This document shows, piece by piece, positions 43,758 to 53,727 of a stretch of DNA of 64,000 nucleotides. The first letter of the stretch is position 1, and each line of letters opens with the position of its first letter. Below the pieces are notes generated by a model that did no database searches, was not told the origin of the DNA, and worked only from the letters and a program-made list of their open reading frames with translations. The DNA is from Dugong dugon. Taxonomy: Eukaryota > Chordata > Mammalia > Sirenia > Dugongidae. Position numbers and translations under genes: made by a program. The DNA is taken from contig CM057461.1 in the NCBI GenBank assembly GCA_030035585.1, forward strand, positions 3,139,001 to 3,203,000, written 5' to 3'.

Positions 43758-44082
43758 TTGTTGTTAGCTGCTGTTGAGTCAGCCCCAGCCTCATGGTGAC
43801 CCCATGCACAACAGAACAAAACAGCTGCCCGTTCCTGTTCCTGCACCATAATTGGTTGCAGATCCATAGCGTTTTCCTCGGCTGACTTTGGGAAGTAGAT
43901 TGTCAGGCCTTTCTGCCCAGTCCGTCCTAGTCTGGAAGCCTCACTGAAACCTGTTCAGCATCATTGCAACATGCAAGCCTCCACTGACAGATGGGTAGTG
44001 GCTGCACATGAGGTGCGCTGGCCAGGAATCAAACCTGGTTCTCCACATGGGAAGTGAGAATTCTACCACTGAGTCACCACTG
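43758..44082 (-). mobile_element. Long SINE with tRNA-Gly-like head, full length
   Basis: On the minus strand: head GGCAGTGGTGACTCAGTGG, TAGAATTC, B box GGTTTGATTCC, CTCATGTGCAGCCACTAC, GCATGTTGCAATGATGCTG and CTTCCAGACTAGGACGG. The tail has GGTGCAGGAACAGG, TTTTGTTCTGTTGTGCATGG, GTCACCATGAGGC and AGCTAACAACAAG. The last 90 or so bases parallel the RTE 3' end, more than the ordinary AfroSINE shares. Confidence 0.9.
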
Positions 44083-44099
44083 CCCTAGACAGTGATGAT

Positions 44100-44299
44100 G
44101 TCACTGCTGTTGTTGGGTGGGGTGTTATTGAGTCACTTTCGACTCACAGCAACCCCATGTGATGAGTAGAAGAGCCCCATATGGCTTCCTAGGCTGTAAT
44201 CTTTATGGGAGCAGATCACCAGGTCTTTCTCCCACGGAGCCTCTGGGTGGGTTTGAGACACCGATCTTTCTGAGGAGTTAACTGTTGCACCACCAGGGG
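44100..44299 (-). mobile_element. AfroSINE, long type, with 17-bp target-site duplication
   Basis: GTTGTTGGGTGGGGTG through GCACCACCAGGGG. CCCTAGACAGTGATGAT (44083-44099) recurs as CCCTAGACGGTGATGAT (44300-44316). Confidence 0.95.
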
Positions 44300-44316
44300 C
44301 CCTAGACGGTGATGAT

Positions 44317-45434
44317 AAGAGTGTCTTATTATCACACAGAGCTTTACAGCTCACATACTACGTCTGCTTGGCTGAGCTCAGATGCCTTTTGTTTGCTTTC
44401 CCCCAACATTTGGTTGAACTGGGTGGTGTGAGCAGGAAGTGCAGGAAGCTTCTTGCTGTAGCGCTGAAAATCTGGGTGACACTGGATGCAGGGGTGGGCA
44501 GGCCATCCTGGCCCAGGCCTGGCATCACACAGTCACGTGTGACCTCCTCTCACCTCCCCCCTCTCTGAGGCTCAGCGCTTCTCTTCTGTAAGCTGAAGAC
44601 AGTAGACGAGATCACTAGGGCATCCCTGCCAGCTACAAAGTTCTGTAATTCTAGGGTGCTCTAATAAGGGGGCAGTACGTGTGGGTTTCCAGACGTCTCC
44701 GGAATAGGTGAGGGCAAAATGAATGTTTGCACGTACCTTTGGAAACATCGGACTTGGGAAAGTAGGGACTGGAGACGGAGTGCTGGGCGCGGTGATGCAC
44801 CAGATGGAGGGCTGCATATCCAGGCACCTTTCTCTCTTGCCTGGGGGGCTGTTAGTCTGTTTATGAGAACAGTTATCTTTTATCTTGCCCCTGTGTACCT
44901 GCAGTGAGATCCAGAAAAGACAGCATCATTTATTGGATTAAAACTCAGAAGGCATCACCACAGAAAAACATGGAATGGGCTCCTGACATTTCTGACTACA
45001 TATTTGAAAATTCCCAATATGACTTGAAATTGAGCTGGCTCTTTTTTTTCTTTCTTTATGCTATGAATACGGAGGCTTCAGACAGGGTGAGCAAAAAAAT
45101 TAATAATTCAACCATTCTTACGGAAGGCAAGTTCTCTGAAGAGAAAATAAGGGAGTGGATTATGACACAGGGGAGAAGCTTAATGAAAGTTCAGTGAATG
45201 AAAAGGTGGATGAGTGAACAATTGCACAGAAGGAACATGGGGTCTCTCACCATTGTGAACCCCCAAGTTTCTGGTTGTTTGACCAAACAGCCCCAAAGCT
45301 GCCTAGCCCTAATGTGCTCAGGCGTAATGAGTGGAAACTGTTTCTGTAATGCTGATGGGAGTCTCCAGCCACCTTGGCGAGGGGACAGGGGTACAGACAG
45401 GGACAGAAACTGCCCCAGCTTTGCAGGTGTCATA
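44317..45434. other. Unique non-coding DNA
   Basis: No recognised repeat apart from a weak MIR-like trace near 44555-44650. A 97-codon plus frame (44904-45197) contains a poly-Phe run from a T-tract and has no motif. Confidence 0.35.
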
Positions 45435-46085
45435 ACTGCTATGGATTGAATTATGTCCCCAAAAAATATGTGTCGTAAACTGTAGTCCCTGTGTTGTTGT
45501 TGTTGTCTGCCCTCTGATGGATTCCTACTCATAGCTGCCCAATGTGGCAGAGTAGAACTGTCACGTAGGGTTTCCAAGGCTGTAATCTTTACAGAAGCAG
45601 AATGCCACATTTTTCTCCTGTGGAGCCGCTGGTTGGGTCAAACTACCAATCTTTTGGTTAGCAGCTGAACTCTTAACTATTTCACCACCAGGGCTTCTTC
45701 TAACCCCAATACCAGTGGTTATAATCCCATTTGGGAATAGGTTTTCTTCTTTATGTTAATATGGCCGTATTACCATAAGGTGTGTTTTAAGTCAATCTCT
45801 TCTGAGATATAAAAGAACAGATGAAGCAAGCAGCAAGCATGAACTGGGGGTGTGGCGGGGTGTGGGGAGTAGATGCCAGGCCACATGGAGACAGCCAAGG
45901 AACCAAGGAACAGAAACTTAAAACACATCAGGACCTTCCCCCAGAACAGACAGACAGAAAGCTTTCTCTTAGAGCCGGTGGCCCAAATTGGGACTTCCAA
46001 TCTCCTAAACTGTGAGAAAGTAAATTTCTGTTTGTTAAAGCCACCCATTTGTGGTATTTCTGTAACAGCATCATTAGATAACTAA
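45435..46085 (+). mobile_element. MaLR-like solo LTR split by a SINE
   Basis: CTGCTATGGATTGAATTATG, TCCCCAAAAAATATGTG, then after the SINE TTCTAACCCCAATACC, GACTTCCAATCTCCTAAACTG, TAAATTTCTGTTTGTTAAAGCC and TGTGGTATTTCTGTAACAGC. No viral genes are present. Confidence 0.77.
45494..45697 (-). mobile_element. AfroSINE, long type
   Basis: GTTGTTGTTGTCTGCC, GATTCCTACTCATAGCTGCC, CAAGGCTGTAATCTTTAC, TTTTGGTTAGCAGCTG and TTCACCACCAGGGC. It sits near the start of the LTR. Confidence 0.93.
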
Positions 46086-46204
46086 GACAGTAACATTCCC
46101 CGAGATGATGATGGTACAGCACGCTGATCCCCAGGACCCTCCCCTGGAATCCTCTGGATGGGTCTGGGATGGATGCTGGTCTTAGGATGTTGTATGCCTC
46201 TGGC

Positions 46205-46608
46205 TCTCTACCTTGGCAGCACATTGGTACCACCTGGAAAGTCTTCAAAACTACTGCGGACTAGACCCCACCATAAGGAGCCCTGGTGGCACAATAGTTA
46301 AGTGCCTCACTGCTAACTGTAAGGTCGGAGGTTCAGACCCACCCAGCGGCTTTGTGGGAGAAAGACCTGGCAATCTGCTCCAGTAAAGATTAAAGCCTAG
46401 AAAACCCTATAGGGCAGTTCTACTCTGTCACGTGGGGTTGCAGTGAGTCGAAAATCAACTCAACAGCATCTAACAATAACAACAACAACAAGGTCCCACC
46501 ATCTGAAATTCTGACTACCTGGGTGAGGGGAGCAACTTGGGCATGGTGATTTTTAGGTGTTCTCTGGGTGGTTTTAACTTGCAAAGACGTTTGAGAATCC
46601 CTGCTGTG
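46205..46608. repeat. MER5-like (hAT-Charlie) element split by a SINE
   Basis: GCAGCACATTGGTACCACCTGG, then GACCCCACCAT, and after the SINE GAAATTCTGACTACCTGGG, CTGGGTGGTTTTAACTTGC and TTTGAGAATCCCTGC. The pattern is that of old Charlie-type MITEs. Confidence 0.5.
46275..46490 (+). mobile_element. AfroSINE, long type
   Basis: AGGAGCCCTGGTGGCACAAT through GCATCTAACAATAACAACAAC. The flanks CCCCACCAT and TCCCACCAT look like a decayed target duplication. Confidence 0.95.
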
Positions 46609-46614
46609 GGCTTA

Positions 46615-46826
46615 AGGAGCCATAGTGATGCAGTGGTTAAGTGCCCAGCTGCTAACCAGAAGGTTGGCAATTCGAACTCACCAGTGGCTCCTCGGGAGAA
46701 AGATGTGGCAGTCTGCTTCCATAAAGATTACAGCCTTGGAAACCCTATGGGACAGTTCTACTCTGTCCTGTAAGGTCACTATGAGTCGGAATGGACTCGA
46801 TAGCAATGACTTTTTGGTTTTGGAGA
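46615..46826 (+). mobile_element. AfroSINE, long type, GGTTTTGG-type tail
   Basis: AGGAGCCATAGTGATGCAG, GCAATTCGAACTCACCAG, GTCACTATGAGTCGGAATGG, GACTTTTTGGTTTTGGAGA. TGTGGGCTTA lies at 46605-46614 and 46827-46836. Confidence 0.94.
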
Positions 46827-46836
46827 TGTGGGCTTA

Positions 46837-47194
46837 CAAAATGTCCCAGGTGAGTTCTATGACTAAAGAAGACAGCAGCCCAGAGCCTCTCCTGTGGTGG
46901 GTCTGAGCATCCAAAGAGTTTGTGAACAGACTTTTCATTTGGAGCATCTGATAGCATGGATACTGCACTGTTTTCTGTCACAAAATCAACAAACATGGAT
47001 GGAATATGATAAAAGAGCTTTTAAATGAGTAGTTGAGCTTGGATGAAAGAAAATAAAATCCCCAGGGGCCAGGAAATCAGAGAGACCTGGAAGGCAGTTT
47101 CCATGTCCACGCTCTGAGGCTGTAGCACTGAGTGAAGAAAGGGGAGAGAGGTGACAGTCTCTGTCATCCAGGGGGGTCTGCGTTCTGGGTACTG
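46837..47194. other. Unique non-coding DNA
   Basis: No recognised element. Confidence 0.35.
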
Positions 47195-47360
47195 GATACA
47201 CAGTAGAATCACCTAGGAGATTTTCCACTGTGCTCAGCCTCACTCAGGACCTATTAATTATGAAGCCATGGGGCTAGAGCTCAGCGATTAATGTTTATAA
47301 GTTCCCCAGGTGATTCTAATCTGCAGCCAGGTTGATTTGGGAGCTTGGGTTTTAATTCCC
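47195..47360. repeat. MER5-like fragment
   Basis: GTAGAATCACCTAGGAGATTTT, GGGCTAGAGCTCAGCGATTAA and CCCCAGGTGATTCTAATCTGCAGCC-type text resemble old Charlie MITEs. Confidence 0.38.
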
Positions 47361-47399
47361 ATATTAAAGTGGGAAACAAACTGAGGATGCTGATTATCA

Positions 47400-47790
47400 C
47401 CGATTTATTCAACACCACCCTGGGGGTCCTAGACAACACGGCAGAAACAAGAAAAAATACAGGCTAAAGGGATTGGAGAGAAAGAAGTCAATGATATCAG
47501 TAATTATAGACAATATGATGGTCTACATAGAAAACAAAAGAATCGACAAGAAAACTCCTGGAACTAATAAATCAAATGAGGTAGGTAGACACGAGAACAA
47601 TTAATAAAAATTAGCTGTATTCCCAAACAATAGAAAAATACAATGAGACCATGTCACATTTTAAAATGGCATTCACGACACCCAAAAAAAAAAAATCCCA
47701 AAAGGTAGATAAGAATAAAACCTGACAAAAGATACAGAAGTCTTTTAGAGAGAAAATAATAAAATTTTAGTAAAGAAAGAAAAGGAGATC
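47400..47790 (+). mobile_element. Old L1 ORF2 fragment
   Basis: GGCTAAAGGGATTGGAGAG, AATTATAGACAATATGATGG, CATAGAAAACAAAAGAATCG, TAGCTGTATTCCCAAACAATAG-type text and TTTTAAAATGGCATTCACG follow the order of L1 ORF2 downstream of the reverse transcriptase. Non-coding now. Confidence 0.6.
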
Positions 47791-47942
47791 TAACTGTACT
47801 ATGATGTGTACCATATTCATAAATAAAAAGACTCATTATTTTCATGTATTTAATAAAAATTCACTGAGCAACTTTCAGGGGCCAAGTGGTCTTCTGAGAA
47901 CACAGTCCTTACTTAATAGGTTATATAATAAAATGTGTGGTA

Positions 47943-48152
47943 GAACCAAACCAGTTGCCATCAAGTTGACTCTGACTCATGGCAACCTCATGTGTATCAG
48001 AGTAGAACTGTGTTCCACAGGGTTTTCAATGGCTGATTATTCAGAAGTAGATCGCCAGGCCTTTCTTCCGAGGTACCTCTGGGTGGACCTGAACCTCTAC
48101 CCTTTTGGTTTGCAGCTGAGCATGCCGATCATTTGCACCACCCAGGAACTTC
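47943..48152 (-). mobile_element. AfroSINE, type B
   Basis: AACCAAACCAGTTGCCATC, CATGTGTATCAGAGTAG, GGTTTTCAATGGCTGATT, CCTCTGGGTGGACCTGAACC and GCACCACCCAGGAAC. Confidence 0.92.
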
Positions 48153-48159
48153 AATGTGG

Positions 48160-48439
48160 GATATATCAGATGTTAATAAATCATATGGAGAAAAATGTGA
48201 ATTAGTAAGGGAGGTGGGGAGGGTTGGGGTGGAAGGGTTGTGGTTTTCTATAGGGCACTCCAGGAAGGCCTTCCTGAGAAGGACTCCTGATCACATGATG
48301 TTTAAGCAGAGACCTGAAAGGAAGAAGTGAGGGAGGGTCCTAGGAGGGTATCTGGGGGAAAATCGTTCCAATGAATACCTGAGAAGGTAGGTGCTTCGTG
48401 TGTTCAAGGATAAGGAGCAGAGAGCCCAGTGTGGCTGGA

Positions 48440-48471
<32 letters not shown>

Positions 48472-48916
48472 GGGAGAGAGTGTATCAGTGTGTGAGAGAG
48501 AGTGTGTGTATGTGTGTGAGTATGTATACGTGGAGAGAGATTTGTGTGTGTGATGAGAAAGTGTGTGTGTGAGTGTGTGTGTTTATGGAGAGGGAGTGTG
48601 TGTGTGAGGAGAGAGAATGTGTGTGTGAGAGAGTGTGTGTGTTGTCTGTATGTGTGTGAGTGTGCATCAGTGTGTGTGTGGAGAGAGGAAGTACATGTGT
48701 TGGGTGTGTGAGGAGAGAGAGTACGTATGCATGTGAGAGAGTGTGGGAGAGAGTGTGTGTGTGTAAGTGTATGTGAGTGTGTATGGAGAGAGAGTATGTA
48801 TATGTGTATGTGTGTATGAAAGAGTGTGTGTGTGTGTGAAAGCGTGTGCATGGAGAGTATGCATGTGTGTATGAGTGTGTGTGAGGAGAGAGTGTGTGTG
48901 AGAGAGTGTGTGTGGT

Positions 48917-48972
<56 letters not shown>

Positions 48973-49260
48973 AAATAGTAGACTTCAAGGCAAGAGAAGT
49001 AGGCGGGCAGGTGAAGCCCAGGTAGGGCCCATCTGGCTTTTGCAAAGAATTTGTCTTTTATCACTAGTCGATGGACATCCTCTGGAGCTATGTAAAGAAG
49101 GCAGTGACATGATCTGCTGAGGTTTGTCATGGCTCACTCTGGCTTCTAGGTGTCAGTAAAGTGAAAGGAAGCAATGGTGGAGCCCAGGATACCCATCTGA
49201 GGCTATTGCTATAATCCAGGTGGGATAAGCATTCAGATGTCATGGCAGAGGTAGTGAAAA
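48160..49260 (+). repeat. Ancient interspersed repeat split by a GT array
   Basis: Left part: CCAGGAAGGCCTTCCTGAG, AGCAGAGACCTGAAAGG, CCCAGTGTGGCTGGAGTGAG. Right part (48971 on): TTTGTCTTTTATCACTAG, GGCAGTGACATGATC and TATTGCTATAATCCAGGTGG. This is a common old mammalian repeat that I cannot name with certainty. The GT array starts inside its GAGTGAG segment. Confidence 0.42.
48441..48970. repeat. GT-rich complex microsatellite
   Basis: Interspersed GTGTGT, GAGAGA and GTATGT blocks for about 530 bp, ending in a clean GT run at about 48917-48968. The minus strand reads as long His/Thr/Ser frames, which are artefacts. Confidence 0.97.
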
Positions 49261-49261
49261 T

Positions 49262-49420
49262 GAGGGCTTTGAACCGGTTCATTTCAGTTTGACCCCCTGC
49301 TGAAAATTTGCATTTGCACCCCAGATATACTGAATCGGAATCTCTATTTTAACAAGATCTCCCCAGAGGATCCCAGGGGATCTTGTTAAAATGTAGATTC
49401 TGATCTAGTTTGAAGCCCTG
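49262..49420 (+). mobile_element. hAT-like hairpin MITE
   Basis: The left end is GAGGGCTTTGAACCGGTTC and the right end TTTGAAGCCCTG, an inverted pair. The flanks GTGAAAAT (49254-49261) and GTGAGAAC (49421-49428) match 6 of 8. Inside, GGAATCTCTATTTTAACAAG (49338 on) is mirrored by CTTGTTAAAATGTAGATTC (49383 on), so most of the element can fold on itself. No coding capacity. Confidence 0.6.
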
Positions 49421-49784
49421 GTGAGAACTGGTCAAATTTTAGATACATTTTAAGGGTAGGAGCCAATAGGATTTGCTGAGAGAGAAAGAGTTAAAAAAAA
49501 AAGCCGACCCCAGATTTTTGGCCGGAGCCACTGGAAGTACGATGTTTCCATTCTTGGAATGGAGAAAGCAGTAGAATGGGGATGTGGGTATAAGAAGAAG
49601 GGGATCAGGAGTTTGGTTTGGAATTTGTAAAGTTTCAGGTGATGATTAGATCCCCACATTGTTAGTTGCACATAAAATTCTGGAGTTGGAAGGGAGGTGG
49701 AAAAGGCTAGGCTGGGCATGAAAACTAGGATACATCAGTGTATGGATGGCATTTAAAGATGAGAATCCATGAAATCCTACATGG
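49421..49784. other. Unique non-coding DNA
   Basis: No recognised element. Confidence 0.33.
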
Positions 49785-50162
49785 CCGCTGTTCTCAAAGT
49801 GGGGTCCTAGGGCCAGCAGCATCAGCATCACATGGACACTTGCTAGAAATGCAAATTCCAGGGCACAGCCCAGACCCACTGAGTCAGCAACTCTGAACCT
49901 GGGGCCCTGTGATCTCTATTTAACAAGCCCTCCAGGTGATTCTGATGCACACTGTTGTTGGGTGCTGTCAAGTCGATTCTGACTCATAGCGACCCCATGT
50001 GACAGAGTAGAACTGCCCTATAGGATTGTCTAGGCTATAATCTTTGTGGGAGCTGATCATCAGATTTTTCCCTCGCAGAGCTGCTGGTGAGTTTGAACCA
50101 CCAACCTTTTGGTGAGCAGCCAGGCGCTTAACCCTGATGCAGACGAGCCTCTGCAAACCACT
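49785..50162 (+). repeat. MER5-like (hAT-Charlie) MITE split by a SINE
   Basis: CTGTTCTCAAAGTGGGGTCC, GCAGCATCAGCATCACATGG, GCAAATTCCAGGGCACAGCC, TTTAACAAGCCCTCCAGGTG and, after the SINE, GCAAACCACTAGTCC. The order is that of MER5A-type elements. Confidence 0.68.
49950..50150 (-). mobile_element. AfroSINE, long type
   Basis: GTTGTTGGGTGCTGTCAAG, GATTCTGACTCATAGCGACC, GACAGAGTAGAACTGCCC, GTTTGAACCACCAACC and TTTTGGTGAGCAGCC. The head end is slightly damaged. Confidence 0.93.
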
Positions 50163-50237
50163 AGTCCAGAGATTCTGCATGGATAGAGAAGAAGGTAGTG
50201 CCAAGCACTGAGCCTGGGGGCTTCCAAAGCTTAGAGA

Positions 50238-50912
50238 CAGGGTTTCAAACCAATTTGGACGAGTTCATTCATGGCCGACAAATCCAAATCGAAACAAATC
50301 TGAATTTTTTAAAGCGGGGTGAACCAGAACAATAACCAAAACAAACCAACACCAAACCTGTTGCTGTAAAGTCAATTCTAACTCATAGTGGCCCTAAAGG
50401 ACAGAGTAGAACTGCCCCATAGGGTTTCCAAGGAGCAGCTGGTAGATTGAAACTGCTGACCTTTTGGTTAGCAGCCAAGCTCTTAACCACTGCACCACCA
50501 GGGCTCTGGAACAATAACGAGACCGAGAAAAATTATGAGTTGAAGCTCTGGAATGGGAGACTTAAAAGAGGTGTACTGAGCCCTTTCAGGAGCCTGAAGT
50601 GGGAGACTGGATAATTATCAGGATTGAGGCAAACAACACACATTCAAAGCAGCACGTTCAGCTGCCATCTTTGAGCAGGGCACTGCTGTTTCTGACTCTA
50701 AAAATCCAATTGACATGAGATTTGGTTGCTATGCAACACGTATACTGCCCTTGTTTTCTAAGAGGGAGATTAAGTTTCTAGCAGGGCTTTGACTCGTAAT
50801 TTTTCCCATTCCAGTTATTGTTCCAGTTCACCCCAGTTTTAAAAATTTGGGTCTTTTCCACTGTTGCTTCTTCAGCCATGACCGAACTGGGAAGAACCAG
50901 TTCGAAGTCCTG
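50238..50912 (+). mobile_element. hAT-like non-autonomous DNA transposon, split by a SINE
   Basis: The ends are CAGGGTTTCAAACC and TTCGAAGTCCTG (complement CAGGACTTCGAA). The flanks are CTTAGAGA (50230-50237) and CTTAGAGG (50913-50920), 7 of 8 matching. Interior landmarks GTTCATTCATGGCCGA, TTTCAGGAGCCTGA, GGGAGATTAAGTT and CTTCAGCCATGACCGAAC also occur, in reverse, at 17170-17638. About 500 bp remain without the SINE. No transposase frame. Confidence 0.77.
50337..50508 (-). mobile_element. AfroSINE, short type, with target-site duplication
   Basis: CAAACCTGTTGCTGTAAAG, CATAGGGTTTCCAAGGAGC, GCACCACCAGGGCTC. GAACAATAAC is at 50327-50336 and 50509-50518. Confidence 0.95.
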
Positions 50913-51499
50913 CTTAGAGGGCTGGGAGATAAGGAAGAACCAGACAATGGGACCAAAGAGGAGAGCTAATGGGGTAATATGAGGGAGACGGAATTCTCCC
51001 CAGAGAAATGTACAGATTCAATGCAGCCCCCAACAAAATCTCAGAAGTCAGCAGAACTTGAGAGCTGATTTTAAACGTCACCTAACAGAATAAGGACCAA
51101 GGAGGGGTAAGACAATTGTGAGAAAGAAGCAAACAGGATTAACCTGGGCACAAATCATGACAACTATGGGAGATAGTGTCTGAGAGAAGAGGGGTTGCAG
51201 ATCGATAGGAAGGGACGGGCTCCTTAATAACTGGTGTGGGGACAACTGGCTAGACATGGAAAAATATATTTATATCTCTACATCACACACCATATACAGA
51301 AATAAAATCCAGATGGATTAAAGGCCCAAATGTGAAAAACAAAAGTGAAAACAAGAAGACATAGGATAATGTCTTTATCTCCCTGGGGTAGTAAAGAATT
51401 TCTTAAGAAAAAGATTGAGAAATTTAACTACATCAAAATTTAAAACATTGAATGATGAAAGCCAGTTTCACAAATCGGGCAGAAGTATTTGTAATATGT

Positions 51500-51680
51500 A
51501 AGGAGACCTGGTAGCACGGTAGTGAAGTACTTGGCTATTCACCAAAAGGTCAGTGGTTTGAACCCACCAGCCACTCCATGGGAGTAACACATGGCAGTAA
51601 ATTACAGCCTTGGAAACCCTATGGGGCAGTTCTACTCTGTTCTAGGGTCACTATGAGTCAGAACTGACTCAAAGTTTTTA
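51500..51680 (+). mobile_element. AfroSINE, long type, with a middle deletion
   Basis: AGGAGACCTGGTAGCACGG, GTGGTTTGAACCCACCAG, TTACAGCCTTGGAAACCC, GGGTCACTATGAGTCAG. It forms an inverted pair with the SINE at 51725. Confidence 0.92.
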
Positions 51681-51724
51681 TATTCAGAATTTTCAGAATA
51701 AGAGAATTATAAGAAAAAAAAAAT

Positions 51725-51886
51725 CAAACAACATATTGCCGTCAAGTCGATTCCAACTCATAGCGACCCTATAGGTCAGAGTAGAGCTGCCCCATAAGGT
51801 TTCCAAGGAGCAGCTGGTGAATTCAAACTGCCAACTTTTTGGTTAGCAGCCGAGCTCTTAACCACTGTGCCACCAGGGCTCTGAGG
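51725..51886 (-). mobile_element. AfroSINE, short type
   Basis: TTGCCGTCAAGTCGATTCC, CATAGCGACCCTATAGGTC, CAAGGAGCAGCTGGTG, GTGCCACCAGGGCTC. Confidence 0.94.
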
Positions 51887-52431
51887 GGAAAAAAAAACAC
51901 CTGCAAAATATCTAAATAAAGAATCCATCAGAGAGGAAACCTAAGCGTCCAATAAACATGAAACAAAAACGCTTGGACTTGTGATTAATGAGGGGAATGT
52001 CAAATAAAACCACGTTAAGATAAGATTTTTCACCAGGCTGGCAAAAAGGAGGAAGGATACTATCAAACTGTGTTAGTTACCTGTGCTGTTGTAACATGTG
52101 AACGTAGACTTAATGTCGTGAAACCACCAAATGTCTTCTCTTATAGCTCTGGAGGTCAGAAGTTGGAAATCTGTTTCACTAGTGTAATATCCAAGGTGTC
52201 AGCAGGGCTGGTTCCTTCTGGAAGCTCTGAGGGGAGAGTCCTTTCCCTTTTCTTTTCTGATGGCTAGAGCTGCGTTTCTCAGATTCCTTGGCTCATGGCC
52301 CCTCTCTCCATCTTTAAAGGCAGCTGGATAGCATCTTCAAATCTCTTCCTGTTTCCAGGTCACATCTCATCCTTTCTCTTCCATCTCCTGTCCCCACTCC
52401 TTAGTAAAACAAATGAGCAACAACAACAAAG

Positions 52432-52610
52432 AAACAGTTGCTGCTAAGTCGATTCTGACTCACGGTGGCCCCACGTGTGCAGAGGAGAGCTGTGACCTTT
52501 CAGAACCAGATTGCCAGGACTTTCTTCCAAGGCACCTCTGAGTGAGTTTAAATGGCCAACTTTTCAGTTAGCAGTTGAGCTCTTAATCATTTGCACCACC
52601 CAGGGACTCC
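52432..52610 (-). mobile_element. AfroSINE, type B
   Basis: AACAGTTGCTGCTAAGTCG, CCAGATTGCCAGGAC, CAAGGCACCTCTGAGTG, GCACCACCCAGGGAC. Confidence 0.9.
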
Positions 52611-52624
52611 TCCCTCTTGTAAAA

Positions 52625-52820
52625 CCCATTCCTCTCGACTTGATTTTGACTCATAGCGACCCTACAGGACAGAGTAGAACTGCCCCATATGGTTTCCAAG
52701 GCTATAAATCTTTACGGGAACAGACTGCCAAATCCTTCTCCCACGGAGTGGCTGTGGGTTCATACCACCAACCTTTTGGTTAGCAGCTGAGCACTTAACC
52801 ATTGCACCATCAGGGCTCCT
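52625..52820 (-). mobile_element. AfroSINE, long type
   Basis: CATAGCGACCCTACAGGAC, GGCTATAAATCTTTACGGG, CACCAACCTTTTGGTTAGC, GCACCATCAGGGCTCC. Confidence 0.94.
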
Positions 52821-52827
52821 TCCCTAT

Positions 52828-52935
52828 CAAAAAACCAAAACCAAACCAAACCCGTTGCCATCGAGTCGATTCCGACTCATAGTGACCCTATAGAACAGAA
52901 TAGAACTACCCATACGGTTTCCAAGAAGCGGATGT
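52828..52935 (-). mobile_element. AfroSINE, 5'-truncated
   Basis: AACCAAACCAAACCCGTTGC, ATCGAGTCGATTCCGACTC, CCATACGGTTTCCAAG. It stops before the head. Confidence 0.9.
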
Positions 52936-52970
52936 AACGCTCTTATAAGGACCCCTATAATTACATCAGA

Positions 52971-53124
52971 GCTCTGGTGGCACAGTGCTTAAGAGCTCGG
53001 CTACTAACCAAAAGGTTGGTAGTTCAAATCCACCAGCCACTCCTTGGAAATCCTATGGGGCAGTTCTATTCTGTCCTGTAGGGTTGGTATACATTGGAGT
53101 CAATTCCACGGCAACAGGTTTTTC
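52971..53124 (+). mobile_element. AfroSINE, short type, with 14-bp target-site duplication
   Basis: GCTCTGGTGGCACAGTGC through CACGGCAACAGGTTTTTC. ATAATTACATCAGA is at 52957-52970 and, unchanged, at 53125-53138. Confidence 0.96.
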
Positions 53125-53210
53125 ATAATTACATCAGACCCAGTCAGATGATCCAGAATAACCTCTCTGTCTCTAACTTCTTAATTTAATCCCAGTCTTA
53201 TTCTGTTACT

Positions 53211-53727
53211 TGCAGCCAAAGAACCCAATCCTCTCGCTTCTGTCCTGCAATCCTCCCTCTGTTGGGAAGCTTCCTACCCCCTGAATGTCCCCTCAGCCCT
53301 GTATGTGACCTCAGTAAGTGACCAACTGCAGTGGCCAGCCTCTCTCAGGCTTGGAGCAGCTTCTTGCAGGAAAGACCACCTTGCCTTTGTTCCCAACTCA
53401 TCCCTTCACCACGGTTAGCATTCAGGGAAGGAAGGGCTGAGCTGGGCTCACCTGGAAGCTTATAGAGCTGAAGCTTCAGGACTGACCACTTACGTGAGCT
53501 GCGAGAGGCTGGGAGTCAGAGAATGCTTTAGCTGCAGAAGAGAAGTGATGCTGCCATCAGAAGCAATATCCACAAAAACCTGTCTAAAGACAGCTTAGAA
53601 AAAGGGGCCTGAAATTCCAAGACTCCAATAAGTCACTATAGTCACCTTTTAACATTCACGTTCATATCCGATTTGGTTCTTAAAGAAGGTGCCAAGAGTT
53701 ATGTAAGCTTCAATCTCCACAACATCT
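53211..53727. other. Unique non-coding DNA
   Basis: No recognised repeat or exon. Confidence 0.35.

Larger units (their letters stand above)
50990..52067 (+). mobile_element. Old L1 ORF2 fragment split by two SINEs
   Basis: GATTCAATGCAGCCCCCAAC, CTCCTTAATAACTGGTGTGG, AAATAAAATCCAGATGG, TTAAAGGCCCAAATGTG, AAATTTAACTACATCAAAA and, after the SINEs, GAATCCATCAGAGAGG, CCAATAAACATGAAAC and AATGTCAAATAAAACCACG. The order matches the C-terminal third of L1 ORF2. Stops are frequent. Confidence 0.75.
52068..53210 (-). mobile_element. MaLR-like solo LTR carrying four SINEs
   Basis: Antisense parts: TGTTAGTTACCTGTGCTG, AGCTCTGGAGGTCAGAAG, GCTGGTTCCTTCTGGAAG, CACATCTCATCC at 52068-52405, then CTCTTATAAGGACCCC (52939) and CAGATGATCCAGAATAACC (53136 on). 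About 500 bp without the SINEs. No viral genes are present. Confidence 0.72.

Noticed and set aside
44904-45197. 97-codon plus frame with a nearby CAGGGTGAGC donor-like site
   Set aside because: Contains a poly-Phe run from a T-tract, lacks a credible acceptor and has no family motif.
48291-49130. 279-codon and 186-codon His/Thr/Ser-rich frames, minus strand
   Set aside because: Translation of a GT/GA microsatellite and its flanking old repeat.
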